The notes beneath the pieces were generated by a model. It worked only from the letters and a program-made list of their open reading frames with translations, had not been told where the DNA came from and did not search any database. The position numbers and the translations under genes were made by a program. A DNA stretch of 6,797 nucleotides from an uncultured Bacteroidota bacterium (GTDB lineage Bacteria; Bacteroidota; Bacteroidia; Chitinophagales; Chitinophagaceae): NCBI GenBank assembly GCA_903912435.1, contig CAIWHI010000243.1, positions 1 through 6,797 of the forward strand, read 5' to 3'. Position 1 is the stretch's first letter, and every line of letters begins with the position of its first letter. This document shows, piece after piece, positions 1 to 5,938 of the stretch.

Positions 1-1188
1 AGTATTTATATAATTATATGTTATATTTTTTGTACCTGTTGTTCCAAAATTTAAATACAAGTCTAAATTACCTACAGAAGCGGAAGTTGCATCATATGAA
101 TGGAATCGGGCCGAAAAAGCTCCTGCACTGAATGTGGGAGAATAGGCACCAGATGAACTACTCCATGCTGCACTTGTTACATCATCATTTCTTCGCCACG
201 CATTATTACCTGTAATAGGAGTTGTTTTCCAGTTAACATTTGGCCAATCCAATACACCACAACCATTAATCCATGTGGTCTCGAAGCTTTCAGTAAATGG
301 CAGGGTTGCATAAGTATTAGTACTTAATCCTAATAAAAGTCCTGTTGAATTGGAAGTAATAGCACTTGTAGGGCACCGTACTTGGCAACGATAATAAATA
401 TTAGATGATATTGAGGCCACATATGTATTATTGGTAGCACCTGTTACACTAGTCCATGTAGCATTATCTGGTGCGGTCTGCCACTGAAATGTAAGATTAT
501 TGGCAACAGAGGTACCAGATAAAGATAATGTAGTTGAATAAGTTGAACATCCTACAGAAGAAGAAACAACTGTACCAGGTGTGGGAGTACCTGTACAAGG
601 TGGAGTATAAACTATAGTCAAAAAGGGTGCGTGTGTACCGGTAGTAGCAGCTGTACCTGTTTCACCGGTTATTGTATAAATCCTGGATGCACCACCAGTA
701 AAACAAATAGATATAGGGGTGCTACTACCAGCATTTGTTGCAAAAAAGGCGGTAGATAAAACATTTGTTTTCACTCCGATAGCCGTACCGTATGTGGTTG
801 TAGCTAAGGAAGTACCAGTAGCCATATTGCCAAATAAAGTTGATGCTGTAGTAACAGTAGATAAGTCACCTACAAAACCATAGGTTATCCAGCCGGAAGG
901 TGTACCTGTACCACCGTATGTAGCAACATTATAACCTAGTGTTACCGAGGTAATTGTTGACCCCGCTGGAATTGAACTAAGACTAAACACAGCATAGCCT
1001 CTTTGGGTTGCAGCTGTAGATACAATATTTCCATCTGTACGGGTTGTACTAGTGGAATTACCAGTAATAAAAGTACCAGCTGTACCAGTTGAATAAATAG
1101 TAGTACTGGTTTGACCGAAAGTCAAATTGCTAAAACCCAACAGGGATACTAGTATTAACAGTAACCTATTGAATGACTTCTGTTTCAT
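1..1188 (-). CDS. Large secreted surface protein, N-terminal part (DNRLRE-like + Ig-like + choice-of-anchor J-like); probable T9SS cargo
   Basis: The frame is open from an ATG at 1186-1188 through the left edge (396 codons, no stop), so the C-terminus is missing. Residues 1-25 form a Sec signal peptide: basic start (MKQKSFNR), hydrophobic core (LLLILVSLLGF), and likely cleavage before Gln26. Residues about 27-195 are a beta-rich, Thr/Ser/Gly-rich region with the phrase VFSLSSIPAGSTITSVTL, which resembles DNRLRE-type domains of Bacteroidota exoproteins. Residues about 198-286 look like an Ig-like module (Cys198, Cys214, FQWQ at 234-237, TWTSVTGATNNTY, YYRCQVRC ending at Cys272). From 296, LPFTESFE followed by spaced Trp residues (W306, W315, W320, W331) matches the start of a choice-of-anchor J / cleaved-adhesin beta-sandwich. 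Such proteins usually end in a T9SS sorting domain, which would lie beyond the edge. Role is probably adhesion or extracellular binding; no catalytic motif is visible. The reading frame is certain, the domain names come from pattern recognition. Confidence 0.85.
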   Translation of the reverse strand, partial: MKQKSFNRLLLILVSLLGFSNLTFGQTSTTIYSTGTAGTFITGNSTSTTRTDGNIVSTAATQRGYAVFSLSSIPAGSTITSVTLGYNVATYGGTGTPSGWITYGFVGDLSTVTTASTLFGNMATGTSLATTTYGTAIGVKTNVLSTAFFATNAGSSTPISICFTGGASRIYTITGETGTAATTGTHAPFLTIVYTPPCTGTPTPGTVVSSSVGCSTYSTTLSLSGTSVANNLTFQWQTAPDNATWTSVTGATNNTYVASISSNIYYRCQVRCPTSAITSNSTGLLLGLSTNTYATLPFTESFETTWINGCGVLDWPNVNWKTTPITGNNAWRRNDDVTSAAWSSSSGAYSPTFSAGAFSARFHSYDATSASVGNLDLYLNFGTTGTKNITYNYINT

Positions 1189-1253
1189 GCAAAAAGTTCC
1201 GAAACTGTATAAGTTTTCCCTCATTTTCCCAGTTTTCGAGAAAATTAACCCGC

Positions 1254-1261
1254 CAAATGTA
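1254..1261 (-). promoter_or_regulatory. Candidate Bacteroidota -7 promoter box (TACATTTG) for the surface-protein gene
   Basis: Read on the minus strand this is TACATTTG, an exact match to the Bacteroidota -7 consensus TAnnTTTG. It lies about 66 bp upstream of the ATG at 1188, which would leave a leader of roughly 55-60 nt. I see no good TTG/TTTG -33 element 19-21 bp further upstream, and one such match by chance in AT-rich DNA is quite possible. The same ten bases, CGCCAAATGT on the plus strand, recur at 5891-5900 upstream of a GT87 gene. Confidence 0.35.
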
Positions 1262-1356
1262 AAATTGCTCATAACTAAGTTTTATTATAAATATATTAAT
1301 TATTTTTACTTCATTATTGGTAATACCCTGACAACCTAACACAAAAAAAACAAATA

Positions 1357-1380
1357 CTAATTCAATATATTTTGAATTAG
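1357..1380. repeat. Perfect 9-bp inverted repeat (hairpin or operator-like site)
   Basis: CTAATTCAA (1357-1365) and TTGAATTAG (1372-1380) are exact reverse complements around a 6-nt TATATT spacer. On the minus strand the second arm is followed by TATTTGTTTTTTTTG, so in that direction it resembles a weak AU-rich terminator. It lies about 170-190 bp upstream of the minus-strand surface-protein start, so it could also be a binding site for a dimeric regulator. No function can be assigned from sequence alone. Confidence 0.5.
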
Positions 1381-1581
1381 CAAAAACAACATGAATTAAC
1401 AAATACAAGAGTTATAAGGTTCTAGCTGCAAAAAATCACATAAATTGTTAGGTAAAACTTTGAGAAAGTTTGGATTAGTGTGAAAATAAGCCTACAAGGT
1501 ATTAAGAATCAATGAATAAATTGTTACTAAAGAGTTAAGGACTTAAAAAAATGTTAAAAACTTGTGGGCAATTAAACCTAA

Positions 1582-1603
1582 TATAGTTTCTTAATGAACT
1601 ATA
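1582..1603. repeat. Perfect 7-bp inverted repeat in the fabI upstream region
   Basis: TATAGTT (1582-1588) pairs with AACTATA (1597-1603) across an 8-nt loop, about 185 bp before the fabI start. The stem is almost all A-T and could arise by chance in such AT-rich DNA. It is listed because it is one of three hairpins in this gene-free stretch. Confidence 0.3.
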
Positions 1604-1686
1604 ATAAGGCGGCTCTTGTTTAAACCTTAATAACGAAATAAATATGCATAAATGCAATATAAAAACATTAGTAAAAGTTGACTAAA

Positions 1687-1706
1687 TCGGATTTTTGGAA
1701 ATCCGA
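1687..1706. repeat. Stable short hairpin (8-bp stem, TTGG loop) upstream of fabI
   Basis: TCGGATTT (1687-1694) pairs perfectly with AAATCCGA (1699-1706) around a TTGG tetraloop. It is the most G+C-containing stem in this AT-rich region and ends about 80 bp before the fabI ATG. If transcription starts upstream, it would sit in the fabI mRNA leader; otherwise it could be an operator. A T-rich but interrupted stretch (TTTTCTTTTG, 1721-1730) follows after 14 nt, too far for a canonical terminator. Confidence 0.5.
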
Positions 1707-1787
1707 ATGGCAAGGAGAGATTTTCTTTTGCTTTAATCATAAAACCATCTTCTTTTTTTCTACTTTTACGCCACTTAAATACATAGT

Positions 1788-2615
1788 ATGCCTCATCAAT
1801 TACTGAAAGGAAAAAAAGGAATAATTTTTGGTGCGCTGGATGAGCGTTCCATTGCCTGGAAAACAGCATTGGCTGCCGTGGCAGAAGGTGCAGAGATTGT
1901 ATTGACCAATGCACCAGTTGCCCTGCGTATGGGTAAAATAAACGAATTAGCCACTTTATGTAATGCCCCGGTTATTGGCGCTGACGCTACCTCCATTACC
2001 GATATTGATAACCTGATGCAAAAAAGCATGGAAATCTTTGGTGGTAAAATGGACTTTATACTGCATAGTATAGGTATGTCACCAAATGTTAGAAAAACTA
2101 TTTCTTATACCAACACCAATTATGAGAATTTCTTAAAAACACTTGATATTTCGGCACTTTCGCTTCATCGTGTTTTGCAATCGGCTATGAAGGCTGATGC
2201 ATTGAACGAATGGGCTTCTGTAGTAGGCTTAAGCTATATTGCTGCTCAACGTAGCTTCCCAGGTTATAATGATATGGCCGATGCTAAGGCTATGCTGGAA
2301 AGCGTTGCCCGTAGTTTCGGTTACCATTATGGCTTTGCTAAAAAGGTCAGGGTGAATACAATTTCACAATCTCCTACCCCAACCACTGCTGGTTCGGGCG
2401 TATCTGGTTTCGATGTATTTTATGAATATGCCGAAAAAATGTCACCACTAGGCAATGCAACTGCCGAAGAATGTGCCAACTATACTATTATGATGTTTAG
2501 CGATTATACACGTATGGTAACCATGCAAAACCTCTTCCACGATGGTGGTTTCTCCTTTACCGGGGTAAGCCAGGCACTGGTTGAGGAACTACAAAAAGCA
2601 AAAGCTTCAGAATAA
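1788..2615 (+). CDS. fabI: Enoyl-[acyl-carrier-protein] reductase (NADH), FabI
   Basis: FabI carries out the last reduction of each fatty-acid elongation cycle in the cytoplasm, turning trans-2-enoyl-ACP into acyl-ACP with NAD(P)H. The 275-residue product has the divergent SDR layout of FabI. The nucleotide-binding stretch is GALDERSIAW (15-24), matching the family's Gly-x5-SIA pattern. HSIG lies at 93-96. The catalytic set is Tyr150, Tyr160 and Lys167 in SYIAAQRSFPGYNDMADAK, with the usual Tyr-x6-Lys spacing and Met163 where E. coli has Met159. The C-terminal HDGGFSFTGVS matches the family's VDGGFS region. Gly96 corresponds to E. coli Gly93, whose change to Val gives triclosan resistance, so the usual inhibitor-sensitive residue is kept. 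The SQSPTPTTAGSGV loop (193-205), where E. coli has SAGPIRTLAASGI, is typical of Bacteroidota members. The ATG at 1788 fits the family N-terminus; no clear Shine-Dalgarno precedes it. The gene appears monocistronic, with a strong stem-loop right after the stop. Confidence 0.95.
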   Translation: MPHQLLKGKKGIIFGALDERSIAWKTALAAVAEGAEIVLTNAPVALRMGKINELATLCNAPVIGADATSITDIDNLMQKSMEIFGGKMDFILHSIGMSPNVRKTISYTNTNYENFLKTLDISALSLHRVLQSAMKADALNEWASVVGLSYIAAQRSFPGYNDMADAKAMLESVARSFGYHYGFAKKVRVNTISQSPTPTTAGSGVSGFDVFYEYAEKMSPLGNATAEECANYTIMMFSDYTRMVTMQNLFHDGGFSFTGVSQALVEELQKAKASE

Positions 2616-2617
2616 TT

Positions 2618-2669
2618 AAAAGTAAAAGGACATTTGGAGCTAGAATACACCAAATGTCCTTTTACTTTT
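2618..2669. terminator. Very long stem-loop terminator after fabI
   Basis: The arms 2618-2637 and 2650-2669 are perfect reverse complements over 20 bp, with a 12-nt loop at 2638-2649. The stem begins 2 nt after the fabI TAA. The right arm ends in CTTTT plus a further T, so the U-tract is largely inside the stem; since the left arm begins with AAAAG, the structure is symmetrical enough to act on either strand. It should insulate fabI from porQ, implying a separate promoter for porQ in 2670-2760, though no exact TAnnTTTG box is visible there (the nearest, TACTTTTT, overlaps the right arm). Confidence 0.85.
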
Positions 2670-2760
2670 TGTACTATAACATACTAAAAGGATTCATAAT
2701 GGCGTTCTAAAGCCTGACATGGACTTGAATAAACATCAAAACATAACTGGTATAGCAAAT

Positions 2761-3879
2761 ATGCGGTTTGCCCCTAAAAAGTATATACAACTATTGGGTT
2801 TGTCATTGGTATTAATTACCATTTATTCAGGTGCCCAGGTTACCGGTGGAACATCTTCTTTTGAATACCTGAGGTTATCAAATTCAGCCCACGTTACTGC
2901 CTTGGGGGGCATCAGTATTGCCAACCCAGACCAGGATATTGCCCTTGCCCTACAAAACCCAGCCATGATGAGGCCGGGTCTGCACAATGAATTGGAACTT
3001 ACCTATAATAGCTACTATGCAGGTATTAGCATTATGAACCTGCAATACGGGTACCATGCACCTAAGGTTAATACTTCCTTCTTTTTTGGCGTTCAATACC
3101 TTAATTATGGTAATTTCTCACAAACCGATAATGTAGGCAATGTTTATGGCGATATACATGCTTCAGACTATTCAATAACGATGGGTGCCTCACGCAAATA
3201 CCAGGAACATTGGCGCTATGGGGCAGATATTAAAATGGCTAATTCGCACCTGGGAACCTATAGTGCAAATGCGGCAATGGTAGATGTGGGCATTAATTAT
3301 TACGACACTGCCAACCTGATAGATATTGGGGCTACAGCTAAAAATATGGGGGTTATGATTTCAAAATACAATCCTGGCCAACCAGCTGAGCCAATACCCT
3401 TCGATCTGCAATTAGGAATTTCTAAAAGGTTTAAGCATGTGCCGCTTAGGGTATTCGCAACTATTCATCATTTATACGAATGGGATGTAAGGTATAATAA
3501 TCCTGCCGACCTAACCGGCACCAATGCTCTAGGCGTATCTGATACAGCAAAAGATAATAGCTCTCATTTTGGAGATAAATTATTTAGGCATTTTATTTTT
3601 GGAGCAGAGTTCACATTAGGCAAACACCTTTTACTAACAGCGGCCTATAATGACTTAAGAAGGAGAGAACTGATTCTTACATCAGCCCCAGGTCTTGCAG
3701 GCTTCTCTTTCGGAGTAGCCGCCGATATAAAAATGTTCAAAATTCATTATGGCCGTGCTTTTTACAACCTTACAGCCTATAATGAGATCAGCATTACCAT
3801 GGCATTGAATAAAATGTTCGGCCTGGGTAAAACCGGTGAGAAAATTAAGTGGAATGCTGAGTATGCAAATTGGGAGTAA
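2761..3879 (+). CDS. porQ: Type IX secretion system protein PorQ (outer-membrane beta-barrel)
   Basis: PorQ is an outer-membrane barrel of the FadL/PorV type. In the T9SS it belongs to the cell-surface attachment complex (PorU, PorV, PorQ, PorZ) that cleaves sorting domains and anchors cargo, with PorQ holding PorZ. The family signature is at the mature N-terminus: SSFEYLRLSNSAHVTALGG, then IALALQNPAMM. The rest is alternating aromatic/glycine-rich beta-strand sequence (for example FFFGVQYLNYGNF and ITMGASRKY), as expected for a barrel. I chose the ATG at 2761 because it gives a standard signal peptide: basic MRFAPKK, a hydrophobic core, and SGA before Gln26 of this numbering, for 372 residues. 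An in-frame ATG at 2719 would add 14 polar residues ahead of it. The gene stands alone between the fabI terminator and a convergent junction; the cmk gene that often accompanies porQ is absent here. The C-terminus, ending in KIKWNAEYANWE, runs a little past the last likely strand. Identification is confident, the start less so. Confidence 0.9.
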   Translation: MRFAPKKYIQLLGLSLVLITIYSGAQVTGGTSSFEYLRLSNSAHVTALGGISIANPDQDIALALQNPAMMRPGLHNELELTYNSYYAGISIMNLQYGYHAPKVNTSFFFGVQYLNYGNFSQTDNVGNVYGDIHASDYSITMGASRKYQEHWRYGADIKMANSHLGTYSANAAMVDVGINYYDTANLIDIGATAKNMGVMISKYNPGQPAEPIPFDLQLGISKRFKHVPLRVFATIHHLYEWDVRYNNPADLTGTNALGVSDTAKDNSSHFGDKLFRHFIFGAEFTLGKHLLLTAAYNDLRRRELILTSAPGLAGFSFGVAADIKMFKIHYGRAFYNLTAYNEISITMALNKMFGLGKTGEKIKWNAEYANWE

Positions 3880-3939
3880 TTGATAGATAAACTGTGATTT
3901 CCATATCCACCAGCCTATTTTCTACAAAATACGTCTTTC

Positions 3940-3979
3940 TACTATATACTATAGTCTATTTACTATATACAATAGACTA
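3940..3979. terminator. Hairpin with 10-bp direct repeats at the porQ/GNAT convergent junction; possible bidirectional terminator
   Basis: TAGTCTATT (3952-3960) and AATAGACTA (3971-3979) are perfect 9-bp inverted arms around a 10-nt loop. The loop, TACTATATAC (3961-3970), is also an exact copy of 3940-3949, giving a direct repeat with a 21-bp period. The structure lies between two convergent reading frames, where a shared terminator is expected, and its right arm includes the TAG stop of the GNAT frame (3977-3979). There is no clean U-tract on either side, so terminator activity is an inference. The repeat unit could equally reflect local slippage. Confidence 0.45.
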
Positions 3980-4585
3980 ACTACTCACATAATACCTCAC
4001 CATAGGTCTGCTCTTAGAAGTTCTGTCAACTACCTCAAAACCTGCTCTTTCAAATGATTTGTATAAGCCAATCCATGCAAATGTATCAGGGATGGTTTCG
4101 GTGGTAGGGATAGTTGGATAGGCTTCAATGATTTTAATACCTTGTCTACGGGCAATTTCAATTACGCCTTTCAGCATTGCTACAGATATGCCTAGCCTGC
4201 GGAAATGTTTATTGATAAAGAAACAGGTTATAGACCATACAGGCTCATCATCAATTGGCTTATGCACCCTTTACTTTTTCAATTTCTGGTATTGTTCACG
4301 CGGTGCAAATGAGCACCACCCTATGGGCTGCCCATCGTAAAAGGTAAGAATTCCAGTTGGTTGGTTATCCCATACCAGGTCTTTCATTTTCTCTTTATTC
4401 CCATCATCCTGCTTTCCTTCTACAAACTCACGGTAATTTAGTCTGAAATACATACACCAGCAATTGCCACATGCTCCGTTCTTACCAAAAAGCGCTACGA
4501 AACTAGACCAGTTGGCCTTTGATAATGGCTCAAAACTAAGCCCATCCAGGATATCTAATTCTTTTACAGCAGGGACAACCTTCAT
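3977..4585 (-). pseudogene. GNAT-family N-acetyltransferase gene interrupted by one in-frame TAA
   Basis: Reading from the ATG at 4583-4585, codons 1-104 are open, codon 105 is TAA (4271-4273), and the same frame continues open for 97 more codons to a TAG at 3977-3979. Together the halves make one GNAT acetyltransferase of about 200 residues. The N-terminal half has GACGNCWCMYFR (Cys39, Cys42, Cys44) and TGILTFYDGQPIGWCSFAPREQYQKL. The C-terminal half has KPIDDEPVWSITCFF and then the acetyl-CoA-binding turn FRRLGIS (128-134), followed by TFAWIGLYKSFERAGFEVV. In relatives I recall, the break region reads like LERSRVLKPVD, so the stop sits where Ser is usual; TCA to TAA is one base change. The downstream half could restart at GTG 4265-4267, but would lack half the fold. 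It lies 28 bp after a GT87 gene and is probably co-transcribed, although TAATTTTG at 4609-4616 (minus strand) also fits a -7 box. A sequencing error or a recent loss are the main explanations. Substrate unknown. Confidence 0.8.
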
Positions 4586-4613
4586 AATTCATGCCGCTTT
4601 TGTTATACCAAAA

Positions 4614-5861
4614 TTAAGATACTGTACTAATGGATTCCCGAATTGGTTTAGGTTTGGGCAAGAGCATCATCTCTACAAATACGACACACCAAACCAGAAT
4701 ACAAGGTACAGCCTTAATAGTATATGGGTAAATAAAGTGCTTTTTCACATAGGGTGGAAAAATGTCAGTGGTAGACATACTGGTAAATAGCAAGACCAAA
4801 ATCATTAGGGCAAGCCGCCAATTGGCTTTTTCATTGGCAAAATACCAAATACCTACCCCTGCGACTGCTATAATAAAAGTGGAAGACTCTGCCTTATGAT
4901 TGAATATTATTACCCATAAGAGCATAAAGGCAAGCATCATCATTCTGAATGTTTGATTGGTATACATCTTGTACCTGGTTAATGGAATGAAAAATAGAAT
5001 CACACCTACTACTGAAACCAAAGCCTTTTGATCAATCCCAAACCAGGTATGCAACCAACCTGCCACTGATAAGCCAACTGCCGATTTCGCATCTTCCTTT
5101 ATCAAAATTGCCCAGTTATGGTATTGGGTCAATAAAGTTTGGAATGGAGTCACTATTAAAGGTAATACTCCCAAAACAAACATCCATAATGCTGAGTATA
5201 ATACAAATTTCAACCTACCTGGATAAAAAAGTATCAGACAGAAACCAATGGCACCATAAACCTTTATATAAGTAGCCAGGGCAATCCATAAGGTAGCCCA
5301 TAGAGTTTTACCATTTTCCATACAAGCAAATGCAGCAATCATTAAGCCGCACATGAGGCCATTACTTTGGGTATTTTGGAGGCAAGTAAGCATTTCAAAT
5401 CCTGCAAACCATAATAGGATAGCCTGTTTGCGGGTGGTGAAAGAAAGCATTCTTACTGCAAAATATACAGTAATTGCATTCAGTATGTTCCAAATTACCA
5501 GGCCTGCAATATCAGACAGGTAGGCCATTGGGGCCATCAAAAGGGCGAATGTGGGGCTATACTTAAAAAAGTCCCAATGTATGGATGGATACAGCCCATA
5601 TAAGTTTTCCCCATGAATAAGGTGAAAATAGGAGTACTTAAAAATGCGGTAATTATTATACTCTGTTAGAGGTCGACCCAGGAACTGGTTCATTAAGTCC
5701 AGATGATTCATGATGTCATCGGGATAAGGGTCTTTGGGGAAGGTGAAAATATGGGTACCTAGTGAATATAATTGTACCGCCGCAAAAATGGCACCAATGA
5801 GATACAACACCAATAAGGTGGCAGGCTTAAATACAAAAGATGGTAACGCTGGTAATTTCAT
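4614..5861 (-). CDS. Family 87 (DUF2029-type) GT-C membrane glycosyltransferase, paralog 1
   Basis: GT87 proteins are multi-pass inner-membrane enzymes that transfer sugars from polyprenyl-phosphate donors on the outer face of the membrane; mycobacterial PimE is a known member. From the ATG at 5859-5861 the product has 415 residues with about 10-12 hydrophobic segments. The first is at about 15-34. The following external loop carries acidic residues (Asp44, Asp48, Asp49, Asp55), one of which could be the GT-C catalytic base. Next comes the family-like stretch YNNYRIFKYSYFHLI, YPSIHWDFFKYSPTFALLMAP (about 68-111), then LQNTQSNGLM and, near the C-terminus, MLLWVIIFNHKAES-STFIIAVAGVGIWYF. I chose this ATG over a TTG 24 bases upstream because the extension MYIYRFRL adds nothing recognisable. 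It follows a paralog by 77 bp and precedes the interrupted GNAT gene by 28 bp. Acceptor and sugar are unknown; surface glycolipid or cell-envelope glycan synthesis is an inference. Confidence 0.85.
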   Translation of the reverse strand: MKLPALPSFVFKPATLLVLYLIGAIFAAVQLYSLGTHIFTFPKDPYPDDIMNHLDLMNQFLGRPLTEYNNYRIFKYSYFHLIHGENLYGLYPSIHWDFFKYSPTFALLMAPMAYLSDIAGLVIWNILNAITVYFAVRMLSFTTRKQAILLWFAGFEMLTCLQNTQSNGLMCGLMIAAFACMENGKTLWATLWIALATYIKVYGAIGFCLILFYPGRLKFVLYSALWMFVLGVLPLIVTPFQTLLTQYHNWAILIKEDAKSAVGLSVAGWLHTWFGIDQKALVSVVGVILFFIPLTRYKMYTNQTFRMMMLAFMLLWVIIFNHKAESSTFIIAVAGVGIWYFANEKANWRLALMILVLLFTSMSTTDIFPPYVKKHFIYPYTIKAVPCILVWCVVFVEMMLLPKPKPIRESISTVS

Positions 5862-5893
5862 AAGACGAAAACGGTAAATATACAATTAGACGC

Positions 5894-5901
5894 CAAATGT
5901 T
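5894..5901 (-). promoter_or_regulatory. Weak candidate -7 box (AACATTTG) upstream of GT87 paralog 1
   Basis: On the minus strand the sequence reads AACATTTG, one mismatch from TAnnTTTG, about 33 bp before the chosen ATG. It shares the 10-mer CGCCAAATGT (plus strand, 5891-5900) with the candidate promoter at 1251-1260. A 6-bp inverted repeat, TACAAC (5901-5906) with GTTGTA (5919-5924), sits just upstream. No -33 element is visible, so the downstream paralog may be transcribed from the upstream gene instead. Confidence 0.2.
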
Positions 5902-5938
5902 ACAACCCGTGGAATAATGTTGTAGTAATATTGATCTC

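Larger units (their letters stand above)
1189..1787. other. Gene-free AT-rich region between the divergent surface-protein gene and fabI
   Basis: About 600 bp with no convincing coding region. The short open frames here lack family resemblance, and one runs antisense into fabI. It must hold the promoters of both divergent genes. I found a TAnnTTTG box only for the minus-strand gene; for fabI the nearest things are one-mismatch versions such as TACTTTTA at 1761-1768, without a properly spaced -33 element. Three perfect short inverted repeats occur here (1357-1380, 1582-1603, 1687-1706) and are listed separately. No tRNA-like or riboswitch core was recognised. The length is generous for a divergent promoter region, so a small RNA cannot be excluded. 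Confidence 0.6.

Noticed and set aside
1..1188. Repeated GGTAC/TGTAC words suggesting a tandem repeat or CRISPR-like array
   Set aside because: They have no fixed period and come from frequent Gly-Thr codon pairs in a Thr/Gly-rich protein.
1166..1408. Minus-strand open frame of 80 codons upstream of the surface-protein gene
   Set aside because: It overlaps the signal-peptide coding region in another frame, is dominated by AT-rich codons, and shows no recognisable motif.
1627..1914. Minus-strand open frame of 95 codons overlapping the fabI start
   Set aside because: It runs antisense through well-conserved fabI codons and has no family resemblance; the part outside fabI is AT-rich low-complexity sequence.
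2719..2760. ATG at 2719 as the PorQ start
   Set aside because: It would put 14 polar residues before an otherwise standard signal peptide; not excluded, but less likely than 2761.
4268..4273. Frameshift as the cause of the split GNAT gene
   Set aside because: Both halves lie in exactly the same frame (starts 4585 and 4267 differ by 318, a multiple of 3), so the lesion is a nonsense codon, not an indel.
4464..4790. Plus-strand open frame of 108 codons across the GNAT/GT87 junction
   Set aside because: It is antisense to two recognisable reading frames and its translation resembles no family known to me.
5862..5885. TTG start at 5885 for GT87 paralog 1
   Set aside because: It only adds eight residues without family features; the ATG at 5861 is a better start.
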